Below, piece after piece: positions 18,475 to 27,613 of a stretch of DNA of 64,000 bases. The notes beneath the pieces are model-generated. The model did not search any database, was not told where the DNA came from, and saw only the letters and a program-made list of their open reading frames with translations. The DNA is taken from contig NZ_RBVY01000002.1 in NCBI RefSeq assembly GCF_004000215.1, positions 1 through 64,000 of the forward strand, given 5' to 3'. Made by a program: the position numbers and the translations under genes. The stretch comes from Nitratireductor alexandrii. GTDB taxonomy: Bacteria; Pseudomonadota; Alphaproteobacteria; Rhizobiales; Rhizobiaceae. Numbering within the stretch: position 1 is the first letter of the stretch; the number at the start of each line of letters is the position of its first letter.

Positions 18475-19296
18475 ATGCCGTCCTCCCAAGACCGCAGACC
18501 CTGGACCTTTTACGTCCTCGCCCTGTTGATGCTGCTCTTCGTGATGTTCCTGTACGGGCCGATGATTTCGGTGCTTGTGCTGTCCTTCCAGGGGCCGTCG
18601 GCATCGCTGAACTTCCCGTTGCGCGATCCCTCGCTGATCTGGTTCGACGAGTTGTTCAATCCGACTCGCGTCGGCGACGTTCCGGGCGCCTTCTCGCGCT
18701 CGCTGCCGCTGGCCCTGGTGGTCATGGTGCTGACGGTGCTGATCTCGGTGACGGCCGGCTTCGGCTTCCGCCATCGCTTTCGCGGCTCGGGACCGCTGTT
18801 TTACATGGCGATCGCCAGCCTGATCATTCCCGGCCTGGTGTTGTCGATCGGCATTCTGGTGACGGCCCAGTTTCTCGGCCTGTCGGCGAGCTGGTACGGC
18901 ACCGCGCTGGGCGCCCATCTGACATGGACGCTGCCGTTCGGCCTGCTGATCATGTTCGCGATCCTCGGGCGGCTGAGCCCGTCCTACGAGGAAGCCGCGT
19001 TCGACCTCGGCGCCAGCCGCTGGCAGTCGATCAAGGACGTGGTCGTGCCGATCGTGTTTCCCGGCATGATCGCGGTGGCGCTGTTCGGCTTCACGCTGTC
19101 TTACGACGAATTCCCGCGTAGCTGGCTGACGGTCGGCACCAAGAACACCTTGCCGCTGGAGATCTGGACGATGACGACCAACGTCACCTCGCCGGCGCTC
19201 TACGCCCTGGGCACTGTGACGACGGTGATCTCCTTCTTCGTGATCGCCGTGGCCCTGGGCTCGATCATCCTCATTCAACGCAGACGGTCGAAATAG
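18475..19296 (+). CDS. ABC transporter permease, PotC type
   Basis: 273 residues with six membrane helices (first WTFYVLALLMLLFVMFLYGPMISVLVLSF). The EAA loop is YEEAAFDLGASRWQSIKDVVVPI near residues 175-200, for docking the ATP-binding subunit. It follows the first permease by 4 bases, and its stop directly abuts the ATG of the ATPase gene. It completes the membrane channel of the importer. Confidence 0.88.
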   Translation: MPSSQDRRPWTFYVLALLMLLFVMFLYGPMISVLVLSFQGPSASLNFPLRDPSLIWFDELFNPTRVGDVPGAFSRSLPLALVVMVLTVLISVTAGFGFRHRFRGSGPLFYMAIASLIIPGLVLSIGILVTAQFLGLSASWYGTALGAHLTWTLPFGLLIMFAILGRLSPSYEEAAFDLGASRWQSIKDVVVPIVFPGMIAVALFGFTLSYDEFPRSWLTVGTKNTLPLEIWTMTTNVTSPALYALGTVTTVISFFVIAVALGSIILIQRRRSK

Positions 19297-20481
19297 ATGA
19301 ACTTCACACCCGTTACAGCCCCGTCAGGCGCCTCGGCGACCGACATGTCGAATTCCGGCGAGATCCGCCTGGTCGATCTGACCAAGAAATTCGGCGACAC
19401 CCATGCGGTCAAGGACATCAACCTGACCATTCCGCACGGCTCCTATTGCTGTCTTCTCGGCCCGTCGGGCTGCGGCAAGACCACGATCCTGCGCATGATC
19501 GCCGGGCACGAGACCCCGACATCGGGCGAGATCACCATCGGCGATACCTCGGTGATCGGCCTGCCGCCGGTGCAGCGCGGCACGGCGATGATGTTCCAGA
19601 GCTACGCGCTGTTTCCGCATCTGAGCATTCGCGACAACGTCGCCTTCTACCTGAAGATGCGCGGCGTGGGGAAGGACGAACGCCGCAAGCGCGCCGACGA
19701 GATGCTGGAGCGCGTCCAGCTTGCGCATCTGCGCGACCGCATGCCGGCGCAGCTTTCGGGCGGTCAGCAGCAGCGCGTCGCCCTGGCGCGCTCGCTGATC
19801 ACCAATCCGCGCGTGCTGCTTCTCGACGAACCGCTTTCCGCGCTCGACGAGTTTCTGCGCCTGCAGATGCGGGTGGAGCTCAAGACGCTGCAGGCCGAGC
19901 TCGGCATCACCTTCGTGCACGTCACCCACACCCAGCCCGAGGCGATCGCACTCGCCGACATGGTGGTGGTCATGGATACCGGCCGAATCGATCAGGCCGC
20001 CAGCGCGCGCGAGATCTACAACAGCCCCGCCACACCCTATGTGGCCCGCTTCATGGGCGCGCAAAACGTCCTTACCGGCAAGGTGGAAGGCATCGAAGGC
20101 GGCGTCGCCAGGCTGAAGAGCGCGCGCGGCGAGACGTTCGAACTCCCCCGGCAGTCTGTCGCGCCGGCGGTGGGCGAGGACATGTCCTTTTCCGTGCGCC
20201 GCGACTACATCGCCATCCGCAAGCGCACCGAAGCCGAAACGGAAGCGGCCACCAACGCCGTCCTCGGCACGGTCGATTCCATCGAATATCAGGGCAATTT
20301 CGTAAAGGTGAGCCTGCAGGTGCCGGGGATGGACACGTTTGTCGCCAACGTTCCCGACCACGACTATTTCGTCGAGCCGATCGGCCCCGGAGACGCGGTG
20401 GCGGCAAGCTGGGACAAGCAGCACGCCCATCTGCTCGACAGGGTCGACACCGGCGTGCCGGAACCCTACGCGGCCCGTTAG
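19297..20481 (+). CDS. ABC transporter ATP-binding protein, PotA type
   Basis: 394 residues. Walker A is GPSGCGKTT at about 52-60, the Q-loop lies in MMFQSYALFPHL, the signature is LSGGQQQR, Walker B is VLLLDEPLSALD, and the switch His is in FVHVTHTQPEA. A C-terminal TOBE-type domain (about 265-375) is present, as in PotA/MalK ATPases that sense regulation. It starts immediately after the second permease stop and ends the transporter operon; the next gene is 331 bases on. The ATG at 19297 gives a slightly long N-terminus; an internal Met (MSNSGEIRLVDL) is possible. Confidence 0.93.
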   Translation: MNFTPVTAPSGASATDMSNSGEIRLVDLTKKFGDTHAVKDINLTIPHGSYCCLLGPSGCGKTTILRMIAGHETPTSGEITIGDTSVIGLPPVQRGTAMMFQSYALFPHLSIRDNVAFYLKMRGVGKDERRKRADEMLERVQLAHLRDRMPAQLSGGQQQRVALARSLITNPRVLLLDEPLSALDEFLRLQMRVELKTLQAELGITFVHVTHTQPEAIALADMVVVMDTGRIDQAASAREIYNSPATPYVARFMGAQNVLTGKVEGIEGGVARLKSARGETFELPRQSVAPAVGEDMSFSVRRDYIAIRKRTEAETEAATNAVLGTVDSIEYQGNFVKVSLQVPGMDTFVANVPDHDYFVEPIGPGDAVAASWDKQHAHLLDRVDTGVPEPYAAR

Positions 20482-20812
20482 CGGGCGGCGCGAACCATGC
20501 AGACGCAACAAGAACGGGAGGAGATGGACCGACTGAACGGCTGATCCCATCCGCATAACCGCTTGGCGGTGTCGTCCGACACGATGTGGCGCGCTTGTTG
20601 GCGTGCCGCAAGGGAGGATTTTGTCCGGAAATCGCGTGTTTCGCCACGCTGCAAGGGCAGATCCCGACACGCTTGGCGGAAATCGCAGCGGCCGCATTGC
20701 GCCCGGAGACGGCGCGATGACTGCGCGCGGGCAGGCAGCAATCCTTTGACCCTACTCCACCGCGCACGGCTTGAGAAGCCCCGGCGGGTGACGATCGCGA
20801 AGGAGCGAAAGA
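20482..20812. promoter_or_regulatory. 331-base gap with a dyad, likely promoter of the amidase-hydantoinase operon
   Basis: No gene is visible. A perfect 14-base dyad, GTGTCG-TC-CGACAC, occupies 20569-20582 and is the only symmetrical element. The good ribosome binding site GAAGGAGCGAAAGA just before the GTG at 20813 belongs to the amidase. The gap size suggests a separate promoter for the operon beginning there. Confidence 0.45.
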
Positions 20813-22207
20813 GTGAAAGATATCGAGGCGATTGCCCGTCGCACGGCCGGCGAAATCGCATTGGCCTATCGCAACGGCGAGACCGACCCGGTCGCCGTGA
20901 CCGAATATTTCCTGGAACGCATCGACGCTGCGAAGGCGGACCGCATCTTCATCGCGACCATGCACGAACGGGCGCGCAAGGAGGCGCGCGCGGCGGCCGA
21001 GCGTTTCCGCAAAGGCCTGCCGCTGTCGCCGCTCGACGGGGTGCCGATCGCCTGGAAGGACCTTTTCGACACGGCCGGGGTGGCGACGACGGCCGGCTCG
21101 GCGCTCTATCGAGACGCCGCGCCCAAACGGCGCGACGCCTTTTGCGTGGCCAACGCCGCGGCGGCGGGCATGGTGACGCTCGGCAAGGTCAACCTGACGG
21201 AATTCGCCTATTCCGGTCTTGGCCTCAATCCGCATTACGGCACGCCCGTCAATCCCAACGACCGCCGGGTCGCCCGCTCGCCGGGCGGGTCGTCCTCGGG
21301 CTCGGGTGCGGCGGTCGCGGCCGGGCTGGTGCCGTGTTCGGTCGGAACCGACACCGGCGGATCGGTGCGCATTCCCGCATCGCTCAACGGGGTCGTGGGG
21401 CTGAAGACCAGCGAGGGGCGGATCGACAAGACCGGCATGGTGCCGCTCGCCCGCACGCTCGACACGATCGGGCCCCTGGGCCGCAGCGTGGCCGATTGCG
21501 TGATGCTCGACATGGTGTTGCGCGGCGCGCCGGCGACCGAGGCCCGGCGCGCCGATCTGTCCGCGACCCGCTTCGTCGCCGCCACGAACATCGTTCTGGA
21601 CGAGGCCGAGCAGGCGGTTTTGGACAATTACGAAGCCGCGATCGGGCGATTGGAAAAGGCTGGCGCCACGGTGGAAAGGCGCCCCGTCGAGGCGCTGGAG
21701 ATGGCCAGCCGCATGACGGCCAGCCACGGCTCGCTGGCGGCGGCCGAAGCCTATCACGAATATCACGAATTGGTGGACGGACCCGACGGCGGCAGGATCG
21801 ACCGCCGGGTAACCCACCGCATCCTGCAGGGCAAGGCGATGTCGGCCCACGATCTGCAGTCGCTGCAGTCGGAACGCGCCGCGGCGATCGCGCATATCGA
21901 AGCGGAGCTGGAGGATGCGTTCTTGTTGATGCCGACGACGGCGACGACGGCGCCGGAAGTCGCGCCGCTGGAGGCCGACGACGAGCTCTTTCACCGGGTC
22001 AATCTGCGCACGCTGCGCAACACCATGTTCGGCAACATTCTGCGTCTGTGCGGTCTTGCATTGCCGACCGGGCGCGACGGCGACGGGCTTCCGACCAGCA
22101 TCCTGATTTCGGGGCTTTACGGCCACGACACGCGGCTGATGAGCGCCGGACTGGAGATCGAGCGCCTGCTTGGCGGCCTGTTCGAACCGACCTGGATACG
22201 GACGTGA
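20813..22207 (+). CDS. Amidase-signature-family amidase
   Basis: 464 residues from a GTG preceded by GAAGGAG. The Ser-cisSer-Lys triad is visible: Lys in GVPIAWKDLFDTAG near residue 80, and the amidase signature GGSSSGSGAAVAAGLVPCSVGTDTGGSVRIPASLNG at about 157-192, which holds both serines. The family hydrolyses amides, including carbamoyl and allophanate groups and aryl-acylamides. Cytoplasmic. First gene of a run with a carboxymuconolactone-decarboxylase homologue, a dehydrogenase, a D-carbamoylase and a D-hydantoinase, so its substrate is probably an amide intermediate of the same route. Confidence 0.9.
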   Translation: MKDIEAIARRTAGEIALAYRNGETDPVAVTEYFLERIDAAKADRIFIATMHERARKEARAAAERFRKGLPLSPLDGVPIAWKDLFDTAGVATTAGSALYRDAAPKRRDAFCVANAAAAGMVTLGKVNLTEFAYSGLGLNPHYGTPVNPNDRRVARSPGGSSSGSGAAVAAGLVPCSVGTDTGGSVRIPASLNGVVGLKTSEGRIDKTGMVPLARTLDTIGPLGRSVADCVMLDMVLRGAPATEARRADLSATRFVAATNIVLDEAEQAVLDNYEAAIGRLEKAGATVERRPVEALEMASRMTASHGSLAAAEAYHEYHELVDGPDGGRIDRRVTHRILQGKAMSAHDLQSLQSERAAAIAHIEAELEDAFLLMPTTATTAPEVAPLEADDELFHRVNLRTLRNTMFGNILRLCGLALPTGRDGDGLPTSILISGLYGHDTRLMSAGLEIERLLGGLFEPTWIRT

Positions 22208-22235
22208 ACACGACGAGGCGGCAAGGACGGATAGG

Positions 22236-22628
22236 ATGAACGGACAAAAACCGAGATCGGACAAGTTCGAGCGCGGGCTCAAAACCCGCCGTGCCGTGCT
22301 GGGCGCGGACTATGTGGATACGTCGCTCGAACAGGCCGACGAGTTCAACTGGGCCATGCAGCAGCTCACCACCGAATGGTGCTGGGACGAGATCTGGAAC
22401 CGCCCGGGACTTGAGCGCCGCGATCGCAGCCTGCTCAATCTCGGCATGACGGCGGCGCTCAACCGGCCGCAGGAGTTCAAGCTGCATCTGCGCGGCGCGC
22501 TCAACAACGGCCTGACCAAGGACGAACTGAAGGAAGTGTTTCTGCAAATCGGGGTCTATTGCGGCGTACCGGCGGCGCTCGACTGTTTCCGCATCGCCAG
22601 GGACGTGTTCAAGGAGATGGATGTGTGA
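22236..22628 (+). CDS. Carboxymuconolactone decarboxylase family protein (PcaC-like)
   Basis: 130 residues from the ATG at 22236, with AAGGACGGATAGG upstream. The motifs WCWDEIWNRPGL, RDRSLLNLGMTAALNRPQEFKLHLRGALNNGL and EVFLQIGVYCGVPAALDCFR are those of PcaC, which decarboxylates 4-carboxymuconolactone in the protocatechuate pathway. No other protocatechuate gene is nearby, so a different lactone or lactam may be used here; the fold also serves AhpD-type peroxidases, but no CxxC is present. Its stop overlaps the GTG of the next gene (GTGA). Confidence 0.85.
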   Translation: MNGQKPRSDKFERGLKTRRAVLGADYVDTSLEQADEFNWAMQQLTTEWCWDEIWNRPGLERRDRSLLNLGMTAALNRPQEFKLHLRGALNNGLTKDELKEVFLQIGVYCGVPAALDCFRIARDVFKEMDV

Positions 22629-23539
22629 CGGCGGCAGCGTCCGACGGCACAGGCCCCGTCGCCTTCATCGGGCTCGGCATGATGGGGCGGCCGATGGCCG
22701 AGCGCCTGGTTGCGGCCGGCTTCGACCTGCGCGGCGTCGACACGGACGCCGCCGCGCGCCAGGCGCTCGCCGCCGCCGGCGCCCGTGTGTTCGAGAACGC
22801 GCGCACGGCGGTCGCGGATTGCGACATCGTCGTGACCATGCTGCCCGACGGTGCGGTGGTGCGCGACGCGCTCTTGGGCGCGGGCGGCGTCGCGGGATTC
22901 CTCAAGGAAGGAACCCTCGTCGTCGACATGAGCTCGTCGGCGCCGATGGGCACGCGTCTGCTCGGCGCCGGCCTTTTGGAGAAGGGCATCGCGCTCGTGG
23001 ATGCGCCGGTGTCGGGCGGGGTGGCCCGGGCGCGCGACGGTTCGCTGTGCATCATGGCCGGCGGCCGCGAGGTCGATATCGCCCGCGCCAGGCCGCTTCT
23101 CGATGCCATGGGTACGACGGTCATCCATGCCGGGCCGCTCGGCTCGGGCCATGCCGCCAAGGCGCTCAACAATTACGTATCGGCGGCCGGCCTGGCGGCG
23201 GCCTGCGAGGCGACGCTGATCGGCGAGGCTTTCGGCGTCGATCCCGGCACGCTGGTCGACATTCTCAACGCCTCGACCGGCCGCAACAATTCCACCGAGG
23301 TGAAGCTGAAGCCGCACATCCTTTCGGGCAGCTTCGCCTCCGGTTTCGCCATGGCCCTGATGGCCAAGGACCTTCATACCGCCAGCGATCTGGCGACAGA
23401 GCTGGGCATGACCGCATGCGGGGCCGAGCAGGCGGCTGCCCTGTGGTCGGCTGCCCTGGCCGATCTCGGCCAGGGTGCCGACCACACCTTGATCCACGCA
23501 TTTTTGAAGAAGCGGGCGCGGGCCCGCAAACCCGTGTGA
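22625..23539 (+). CDS. 3-hydroxyisobutyrate dehydrogenase-family (beta-hydroxyacid) dehydrogenase
   Basis: 304 residues from the GTG at 22625, which overlaps the previous stop by four bases. The NAD(P)-binding Rossmann motif is FIGLGMMGRPMAERL, the substrate loop DAPVSGGVARA and the catalytic-Lys motif GSGHAAKALNNYV are all intact. The family oxidises 3-hydroxyisobutyrate, tartronate semialdehyde or related beta-hydroxyacids. In this operon it might process a beta-hydroxy acid left after removal of amino and carbamoyl groups. A GC palindrome (23540-23553) follows the stop directly. Confidence 0.88.
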   Translation: MTAAASDGTGPVAFIGLGMMGRPMAERLVAAGFDLRGVDTDAAARQALAAAGARVFENARTAVADCDIVVTMLPDGAVVRDALLGAGGVAGFLKEGTLVVDMSSSAPMGTRLLGAGLLEKGIALVDAPVSGGVARARDGSLCIMAGGREVDIARARPLLDAMGTTVIHAGPLGSGHAAKALNNYVSAAGLAAACEATLIGEAFGVDPGTLVDILNASTGRNNSTEVKLKPHILSGSFASGFAMALMAKDLHTASDLATELGMTACGAEQAAALWSAALADLGQGADHTLIHAFLKKRARARKPV

Positions 23540-23571
23540 GGCGGCCGGCCGCCGAACGAAGGAGACGCATC

Positions 23572-24510
23572 ATGGCAAGATTGATCAACACCGCCTCGGC
23601 CCAGATGGGGCCGATCAGCCGTTCGGAGACCCGCCGCGACACGGTGCGCCGGCTGATCGAGATGATGCGCGAGGCCAAGGCGCGCGGCGCGGAACTGGTG
23701 GTGTTTCCCGAACTCGCCTTCACCACCTTCTTTCCGCGCTGGCTGATCGAGGACGAGGCCGAGCTCGACAGTTTCTACGAGACCGAGATGCCGGGCCCGG
23801 AGACGGCGCCGCTCTTCGAGGAGGCCAAGAAACTCGGCATCGGCTTTAATGTCGGTTATGCCGAACTCGTCCACGAAGACGGCAAGAAGCACCGCTTCAA
23901 CACCGCGATCCTGGTCGACCCCAGGGGCGAGATCGTCGGCAAGTACCGCAAGGTGCACCTGCCCGGCCATGACGAGCCGCAGCCCGGCCGCACCCACCAG
24001 CATCTGGAAAAGCGCTATTTCGAACCCGGCAATCTCGGTTTCGGGGTCTGGCGCGCCTATGGCGGCGTGATGGGCATGTGCATCTGCAACGATCGCCGCT
24101 GGCCCGAAACCTACCGCGTCATGGGCCTGCAGGGGGTGGAGATGGTCGTGCTCGGCTACAACACGCCCTACGACCACACCCAGCACCCCGACATCGACAG
24201 CCTGACGCAGTTCCACAACCATCTGTCGATGCAGGCCGGCGCCTATCAGAACGCCACCTGGGTGGTGGGCACGGCCAAATGCGGCGTGGAGGAAGGCTCC
24301 AACATGGTCGGCCAGAGCGTGATTATCTCTCCGTCCGGCGAGATCGTCGCCATGGCCTCGACCATCGGCGACGAGGTCATCACCGCGCGCTGCGATCTCG
24401 ATATCGGCAAGCGCTATCGCGAGACCATCTTCGATTTCGCGCGCCATCGCGAGCCGGATGCCTATCGGCTGATCGTGGAGCGCAAGGGTGCGGTGCCGCC
24501 GCCGATGTGA
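23572..24510 (+). CDS. N-carbamoyl-D-amino acid hydrolase (D-carbamoylase)
   Basis: 312 residues of the nitrilase superfamily, from the ATG at 23572 with AAGGAGACGCATC before it. The catalytic triad falls at exactly the positions known for the Agrobacterium D-carbamoylase: Glu47 in VFPELAF, Lys127 in GKYRKVHLPG, and Cys172 in CICNDRRWPE. Long stretches (TTFFPRW, DEAELDSFYETEMPGP, FQHLEKRYFEPG-like QHLEKRYFEPG) also match. It releases CO2 and NH3 from N-carbamoyl-D-amino acids and works after D-hydantoinase, encoded 65 bases downstream. Cytoplasmic. One of the clearest functional calls in the island. Confidence 0.94.
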   Translation: MARLINTASAQMGPISRSETRRDTVRRLIEMMREAKARGAELVVFPELAFTTFFPRWLIEDEAELDSFYETEMPGPETAPLFEEAKKLGIGFNVGYAELVHEDGKKHRFNTAILVDPRGEIVGKYRKVHLPGHDEPQPGRTHQHLEKRYFEPGNLGFGVWRAYGGVMGMCICNDRRWPETYRVMGLQGVEMVVLGYNTPYDHTQHPDIDSLTQFHNHLSMQAGAYQNATWVVGTAKCGVEEGSNMVGQSVIISPSGEIVAMASTIGDEVITARCDLDIGKRYRETIFDFARHREPDAYRLIVERKGAVPPPM

Positions 24511-24521
24511 CGAAGACAGTA

Positions 24522-24542
24522 CCGGCGCGACCGCTGCGCCGG
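24522..24542 (+). other. Intercistronic hairpin between carbamoylase and hydantoinase genes
   Basis: CCGGCGC and GCGCCGG form a perfect 7-bp stem with a 7-base loop, 11 bases after the carbamoylase stop, without a T tract. It may set relative mRNA stability of the two genes. Confidence 0.4.
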
Positions 24543-24575
24543 CCCGATGGTTTTGAACAACGCTAGGAGGACACG

Positions 24576-26033
24576 ATGTCGACCGTGATCAAGGGTGGAA
24601 CCGTGGTGGCTGCCGACCGCAGCTACGAGGCCGATATATTGATCGAGGGCGAAACCATTGCCGCGATCGGGGACAATCTCGCCGGTGACAAGGTCATCGA
24701 CGCCGAGGGCGCCTACATCATGCCGGGCGGCATCGACCCGCATACCCATCTGGAAATGCCGTTCATGGGCACCACCACAGCCGAGACCTGGGAAAGCGGC
24801 ACCTTCGCCGCCTTGTCGGGCGGTACCACCATGGTGGTCGATTTCGTCGTCCCCGGCGAGGACGGCATGATAAAGGCGCTCGACGCCTGGGAGGAGCGCG
24901 CCGCGCGCCAGGCCTCGTCCGACTATTCCTTCCATGTCGCGGTGACCGGTTGGTCGAAGCAGATTTTCGACGACATGGCCACCGTGGTCGGGCGCGGCGT
25001 CAACACCTTCAAGCATTTCATGGCCTATAAGGGCGCGCTGATGGTCAACGACGATGAGATGTTCGCCTCGTTCAGCCGTTGCGCTTCGCTGGGCGCCCTG
25101 CCGCTGGTGCACGCCGAAAATGGCGATTTGGTCGCCGCCCTGCAGCAGAAATGTCTCGAGATGGGCATTTCCGGACCCGAGGCGCACGCCTATTCGCGTC
25201 CGCCCGAGGTCGAGGGTGAGGCGACCAACCGCGCCATCATGATCGCCGACGCCGCCGGCGTGCCGGTCTATATCGTCCACACCTCCTGCGAACAGGCGCA
25301 CGAGGCGATCCGCCGGGCGCGCCAGAAAGGGATGCGCGTCTACGGCGAGCCGCTCATCCAGCATCTTTTGCTTGACGAGGGCGAATACGCCAACGCCGAC
25401 TGGGACCACGCCGCGCGGCGGGTGATGAGCCCGCCCTTCCGCGACAGGCAGCACCAGGAATCGCTGTGGGCCGGGCTGTCGGCCGGCTCGCTGCAGGTCG
25501 TCGCCACCGACCACTGCGCCTTCACCACCGAGCAGAAGCAGTTCGGACGCACCGATTTCACCAAGATTCCCAACGGCACCGGCGGTCTGGAAGACCGGCT
25601 GTCGCTGTTGTGGACGCATGGGGTGGAGACCGGCCGGCTGACCATGAACGAGTTCGTCGCCGTCACCTCCACCAATATCGCTCAGATCCTCAATGTCTAT
25701 CCGCGCAAGGGCGCCGTCATGGTCGGCGCCGACGCCGACATCGTCGTCTGGGATCCGAAAAAGACCAAGACGATCAGCGCCGCCACCCAGAAATCGATCA
25801 TCGACTACAACGTGTTCGAGGGGCACGAGGTGCGCGGCATGCCGCGCTACACGTTGTCGCGCGGCGAGGTGGTGTGGGGCGAGGAGGGATCCAACGAGCC
25901 GCGGCCCGGCCGGGGCCGCTTTGTCGAGCGTCCGCCGTTTCCCGCCGTCAACCGGGCGCTGTCGACCTGGAAGGAACTGACCGCCCCGCGCGCCGTGCAA
26001 CGGTCGGCCGAGCATATGCCGATCGGGGTTTGA
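24576..26033 (+). CDS. D-hydantoinase / dihydropyrimidinase
   Basis: 485 residues of the metal-dependent amidohydrolase superfamily, with AGGAGG 6 bases before the ATG. Visible metal ligands are H56/H58 in GGIDPHTHLEMPF, the carboxylated Lys152 in FMAYKGAL, His in LVHAENGD, His in YIVHTSCEQA and Asp in VATDHCAF. GTTTAETWESGTFAALSGGTTMVVDF is a family hallmark. It opens 5-substituted hydantoins or dihydropyrimidines to N-carbamoyl amino acids. Together with the carbamoylase upstream it forms the two-step hydantoin-to-D-amino-acid route. Last gene before a 293-base AT-rich gap. Confidence 0.95.
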   Translation: MSTVIKGGTVVAADRSYEADILIEGETIAAIGDNLAGDKVIDAEGAYIMPGGIDPHTHLEMPFMGTTTAETWESGTFAALSGGTTMVVDFVVPGEDGMIKALDAWEERAARQASSDYSFHVAVTGWSKQIFDDMATVVGRGVNTFKHFMAYKGALMVNDDEMFASFSRCASLGALPLVHAENGDLVAALQQKCLEMGISGPEAHAYSRPPEVEGEATNRAIMIADAAGVPVYIVHTSCEQAHEAIRRARQKGMRVYGEPLIQHLLLDEGEYANADWDHAARRVMSPPFRDRQHQESLWAGLSAGSLQVVATDHCAFTTEQKQFGRTDFTKIPNGTGGLEDRLSLLWTHGVETGRLTMNEFVAVTSTNIAQILNVYPRKGAVMVGADADIVVWDPKKTKTISAATQKSIIDYNVFEGHEVRGMPRYTLSRGEVVWGEEGSNEPRPGRGRFVERPPFPAVNRALSTWKELTAPRAVQRSAEHMPIGV

Positions 26034-26067
26034 GGCCGAGCGGTCGACGATACCGGAATCGAATTAA

Positions 26068-26089
26068 TTGATATCAAAGTATGCATCAA
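26068..26089. promoter_or_regulatory. TTGATATCAA palindrome with an extra ATCAA half-site
   Basis: A perfect 10-base palindrome (26068-26077) is followed by a second ATCAA (26085-26089), so that TTGAT-N12-ATCAA is also symmetrical. It sits in the AT-rich upstream region of the NodB-type deacetylase gene. The half-sites TTGATA/TATCAA also occur at the LysR/hyuA spacer (11886-11906). Confidence 0.45.
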
Positions 26090-26326
26090 TGAACGGAAGC
26101 GTTTGGCTAAAGCAATAAAATGAAAGGAGAATTGCCAATATCGTAGCGCTTGTATAGCATCCCGGAAAGTGCTTCGTCCGCTCGATCCCGTTTGCGGGAT
26201 CGGCCTGGCATCGGCTCCGGGACCGAGGCCCGGCGATGCCGCCCACCACCGCCCACCACCGCCCGCGCCGGATGGGCGGGCGTGGCGCGGAAGACGTTCG
26301 GTTTACACTTGGAAGGAGGACTCGAA

Positions 26327-27232
26327 GTGGCAAAGAAAGAGATTTTCTGTTCGTTCGGCACCGACATCGATTCGGTTGCTGGCTGGATCGGTTCTTATGG
26401 CGGCGCGGATTCTCCGTCCGACATCCAGCGTGGCGTGTTCGCCTCCGAGGTCGGCGTTCCGCGGCTGTTGCGTCTGTTTAAGAAATACGATCTGCGCACC
26501 AGTTTCTTCATTCCCGGCCACTCGCTGGAGACCTTTCCCGACCAGTGCCGGCAGATCGTCGACGAGGGCCACGAGATCGGCGCCCACGGCTACACCCACG
26601 AAAATCCGGTCGCCATGACGCCGACCCAGGAGGAGGCCGTGCTGGCCAAGTCGGTCGAGCTGATCGAGAAGATGAGCGGCAAGGCGCCGCGTGGCTATGT
26701 CGCGCCGTGGTGGGAAATGTCGAACAGCACCGCCGCCTTGTTGCAGAAATACGGCTTCAAATACGACCACAGCCAGGGCTATCGCGACTTCCAGCCGTTT
26801 TATGCCCGCGTCGGCGACAAGTGGACGGTGATCGACTACTCCAAGAAGGCGGAGGAGTGGATGAAACCGCTCGAGCATGGCAAGGAGATCGACCTGGTCG
26901 AGATCGGCGCCAACTGGTATGTCGACGACCTGCCGCCGATGATGTTCATCAAGAAGTCGCCCAACAGCCACGGCTTCGTGAACCCGCGTGACATCGAGGA
27001 ATTGTGGCGCGACCAGTTCGACTGGGTCTATCGCGAGATGGATTACGCCGCGTTTTGCTTTACCATCCATCCCGACGTCAGCGGCCGGCCGCAGGTGCTT
27101 TTGATGCTCGAGAGGCTGATCGATTATATTAACGGCCACGACGGCGTGCGCTGGGTCCCGTTCGAGGAAATCGCCGAGGATTTCCGCGCGCGCTACCCGT
27201 TCGAGGGCAAGCAGCGCCCGCCGGTCATCTGA
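26327..27232 (+). CDS. Polysaccharide-deacetylase (NodB/CE4) fold amidohydrolase, probable imidase or allantoinase-like
   Basis: 301 residues from the GTG at 26327; GGAAGGAGGA lies 6 bases upstream, whereas longer readings lack family sequence. NodB-fold motifs are FGTDIDS (metal Asp13/Asp15), [13 protein letters not shown] (His87 and His91 as HxxxH), and APWWEMS. There is no signal peptide or membrane segment, unlike true cell-wall deacetylases, so it is cytoplasmic. This cytoplasmic subgroup includes PuuE-type allantoinases and bacterial cyclic-imide hydrolases, which suits the hydantoinase context. The small Cys protein and COG0523 GTPase follow. Confidence 0.8.
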   Translation: MAKKEIFCSFGTDIDSVAGWIGSYGGADSPSDIQRGVFASEVGVPRLLRLFKKYDLRTSFFIPGHSLETFPDQCRQIVDEGHEIGAHGYTHENPVAMTPTQEEAVLAKSVELIEKMSGKAPRGYVAPWWEMSNSTAALLQKYGFKYDHSQGYRDFQPFYARVGDKWTVIDYSKKAEEWMKPLEHGKEIDLVEIGANWYVDDLPPMMFIKKSPNSHGFVNPRDIEELWRDQFDWVYREMDYAAFCFTIHPDVSGRPQVLLMLERLIDYINGHDGVRWVPFEEIAEDFRARYPFEGKQRPPVI

Positions 27233-27246
27233 CCGGTCGGACAAGG

Positions 27247-27271
27247 GCGGGCGGCGTTCGGCGCCGTCCGC
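27247..27271 (+). other. Intercistronic hairpin after the deacetylase-fold gene
   Basis: GCGGGCGGCG pairs with CGCCGTCCGC (one G-T pair) over a TTCGG loop, 14 bases after the stop and 21 bases before the next ATG, without a T tract. Probably an mRNA stability element rather than a terminator. Confidence 0.4.
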
Positions 27272-27292
27272 CGCGATCGAAGGAGCAGACAA

Positions 27293-27613
27293 ATGTGCGC
27301 CAATTGCGGGTTTCCGTCCGTCCCCGGCCACTGGACCGAAGCCGGCGCCTCGACGCCGACCGACCGCATACGCGCGCGCTTCCGCCGCGCCCAGTTGCTG
27401 CAAACGGTGTTGCCGGCATTCGGCCTGAGCGTGCATGACGACGGCGTCACACCCGGCCTCACCCTGTCCGATCGCACCGGCCGCCACGAAATGGTCGGCG
27501 ACGTCAACGAGGTTTGGCAGGCGGCCGAACGCATGAGCGGACACGTCATCGATCCGCTCGACCCGCGTTTCCTCGCCGAAGCGTGTGACGCGGAGGGGCG
27601 CGAGGACACATGA
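27293..27613 (+). CDS. Small Cys-containing protein of unknown function, coupled to a COG0523 GTPase
   Basis: 106 residues, with GAAGGAG before the ATG. It begins MCANCGFP, a CxxC near the extreme N-terminus that could bind metal, followed by ARFRRAQLLQTVLPAFGLSVHDDG and a Gly/Asp-rich middle (LSDRTGRHEMVGDVNEVWQAAE). I do not recognise the family with certainty. Its stop overlaps the start of the COG0523 gene (ATGA), so the two are made together. A metal-binding or delivery partner of the GTPase is a reasonable guess only. Confidence 0.75.
   Translation: MCANCGFPSVPGHWTEAGASTPTDRIRARFRRAQLLQTVLPAFGLSVHDDGVTPGLTLSDRTGRHEMVGDVNEVWQAAERMSGHVIDPLDPRFLAEACDAEGREDT

Noticed and set aside
22236-22628. 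pcaC of the protocatechuate pathway
   Set aside because: Sequence is PcaC-like but no other pca gene is present and the gene overlaps a dehydrogenase in a hydantoin operon, so the substrate assignment was not adopted.
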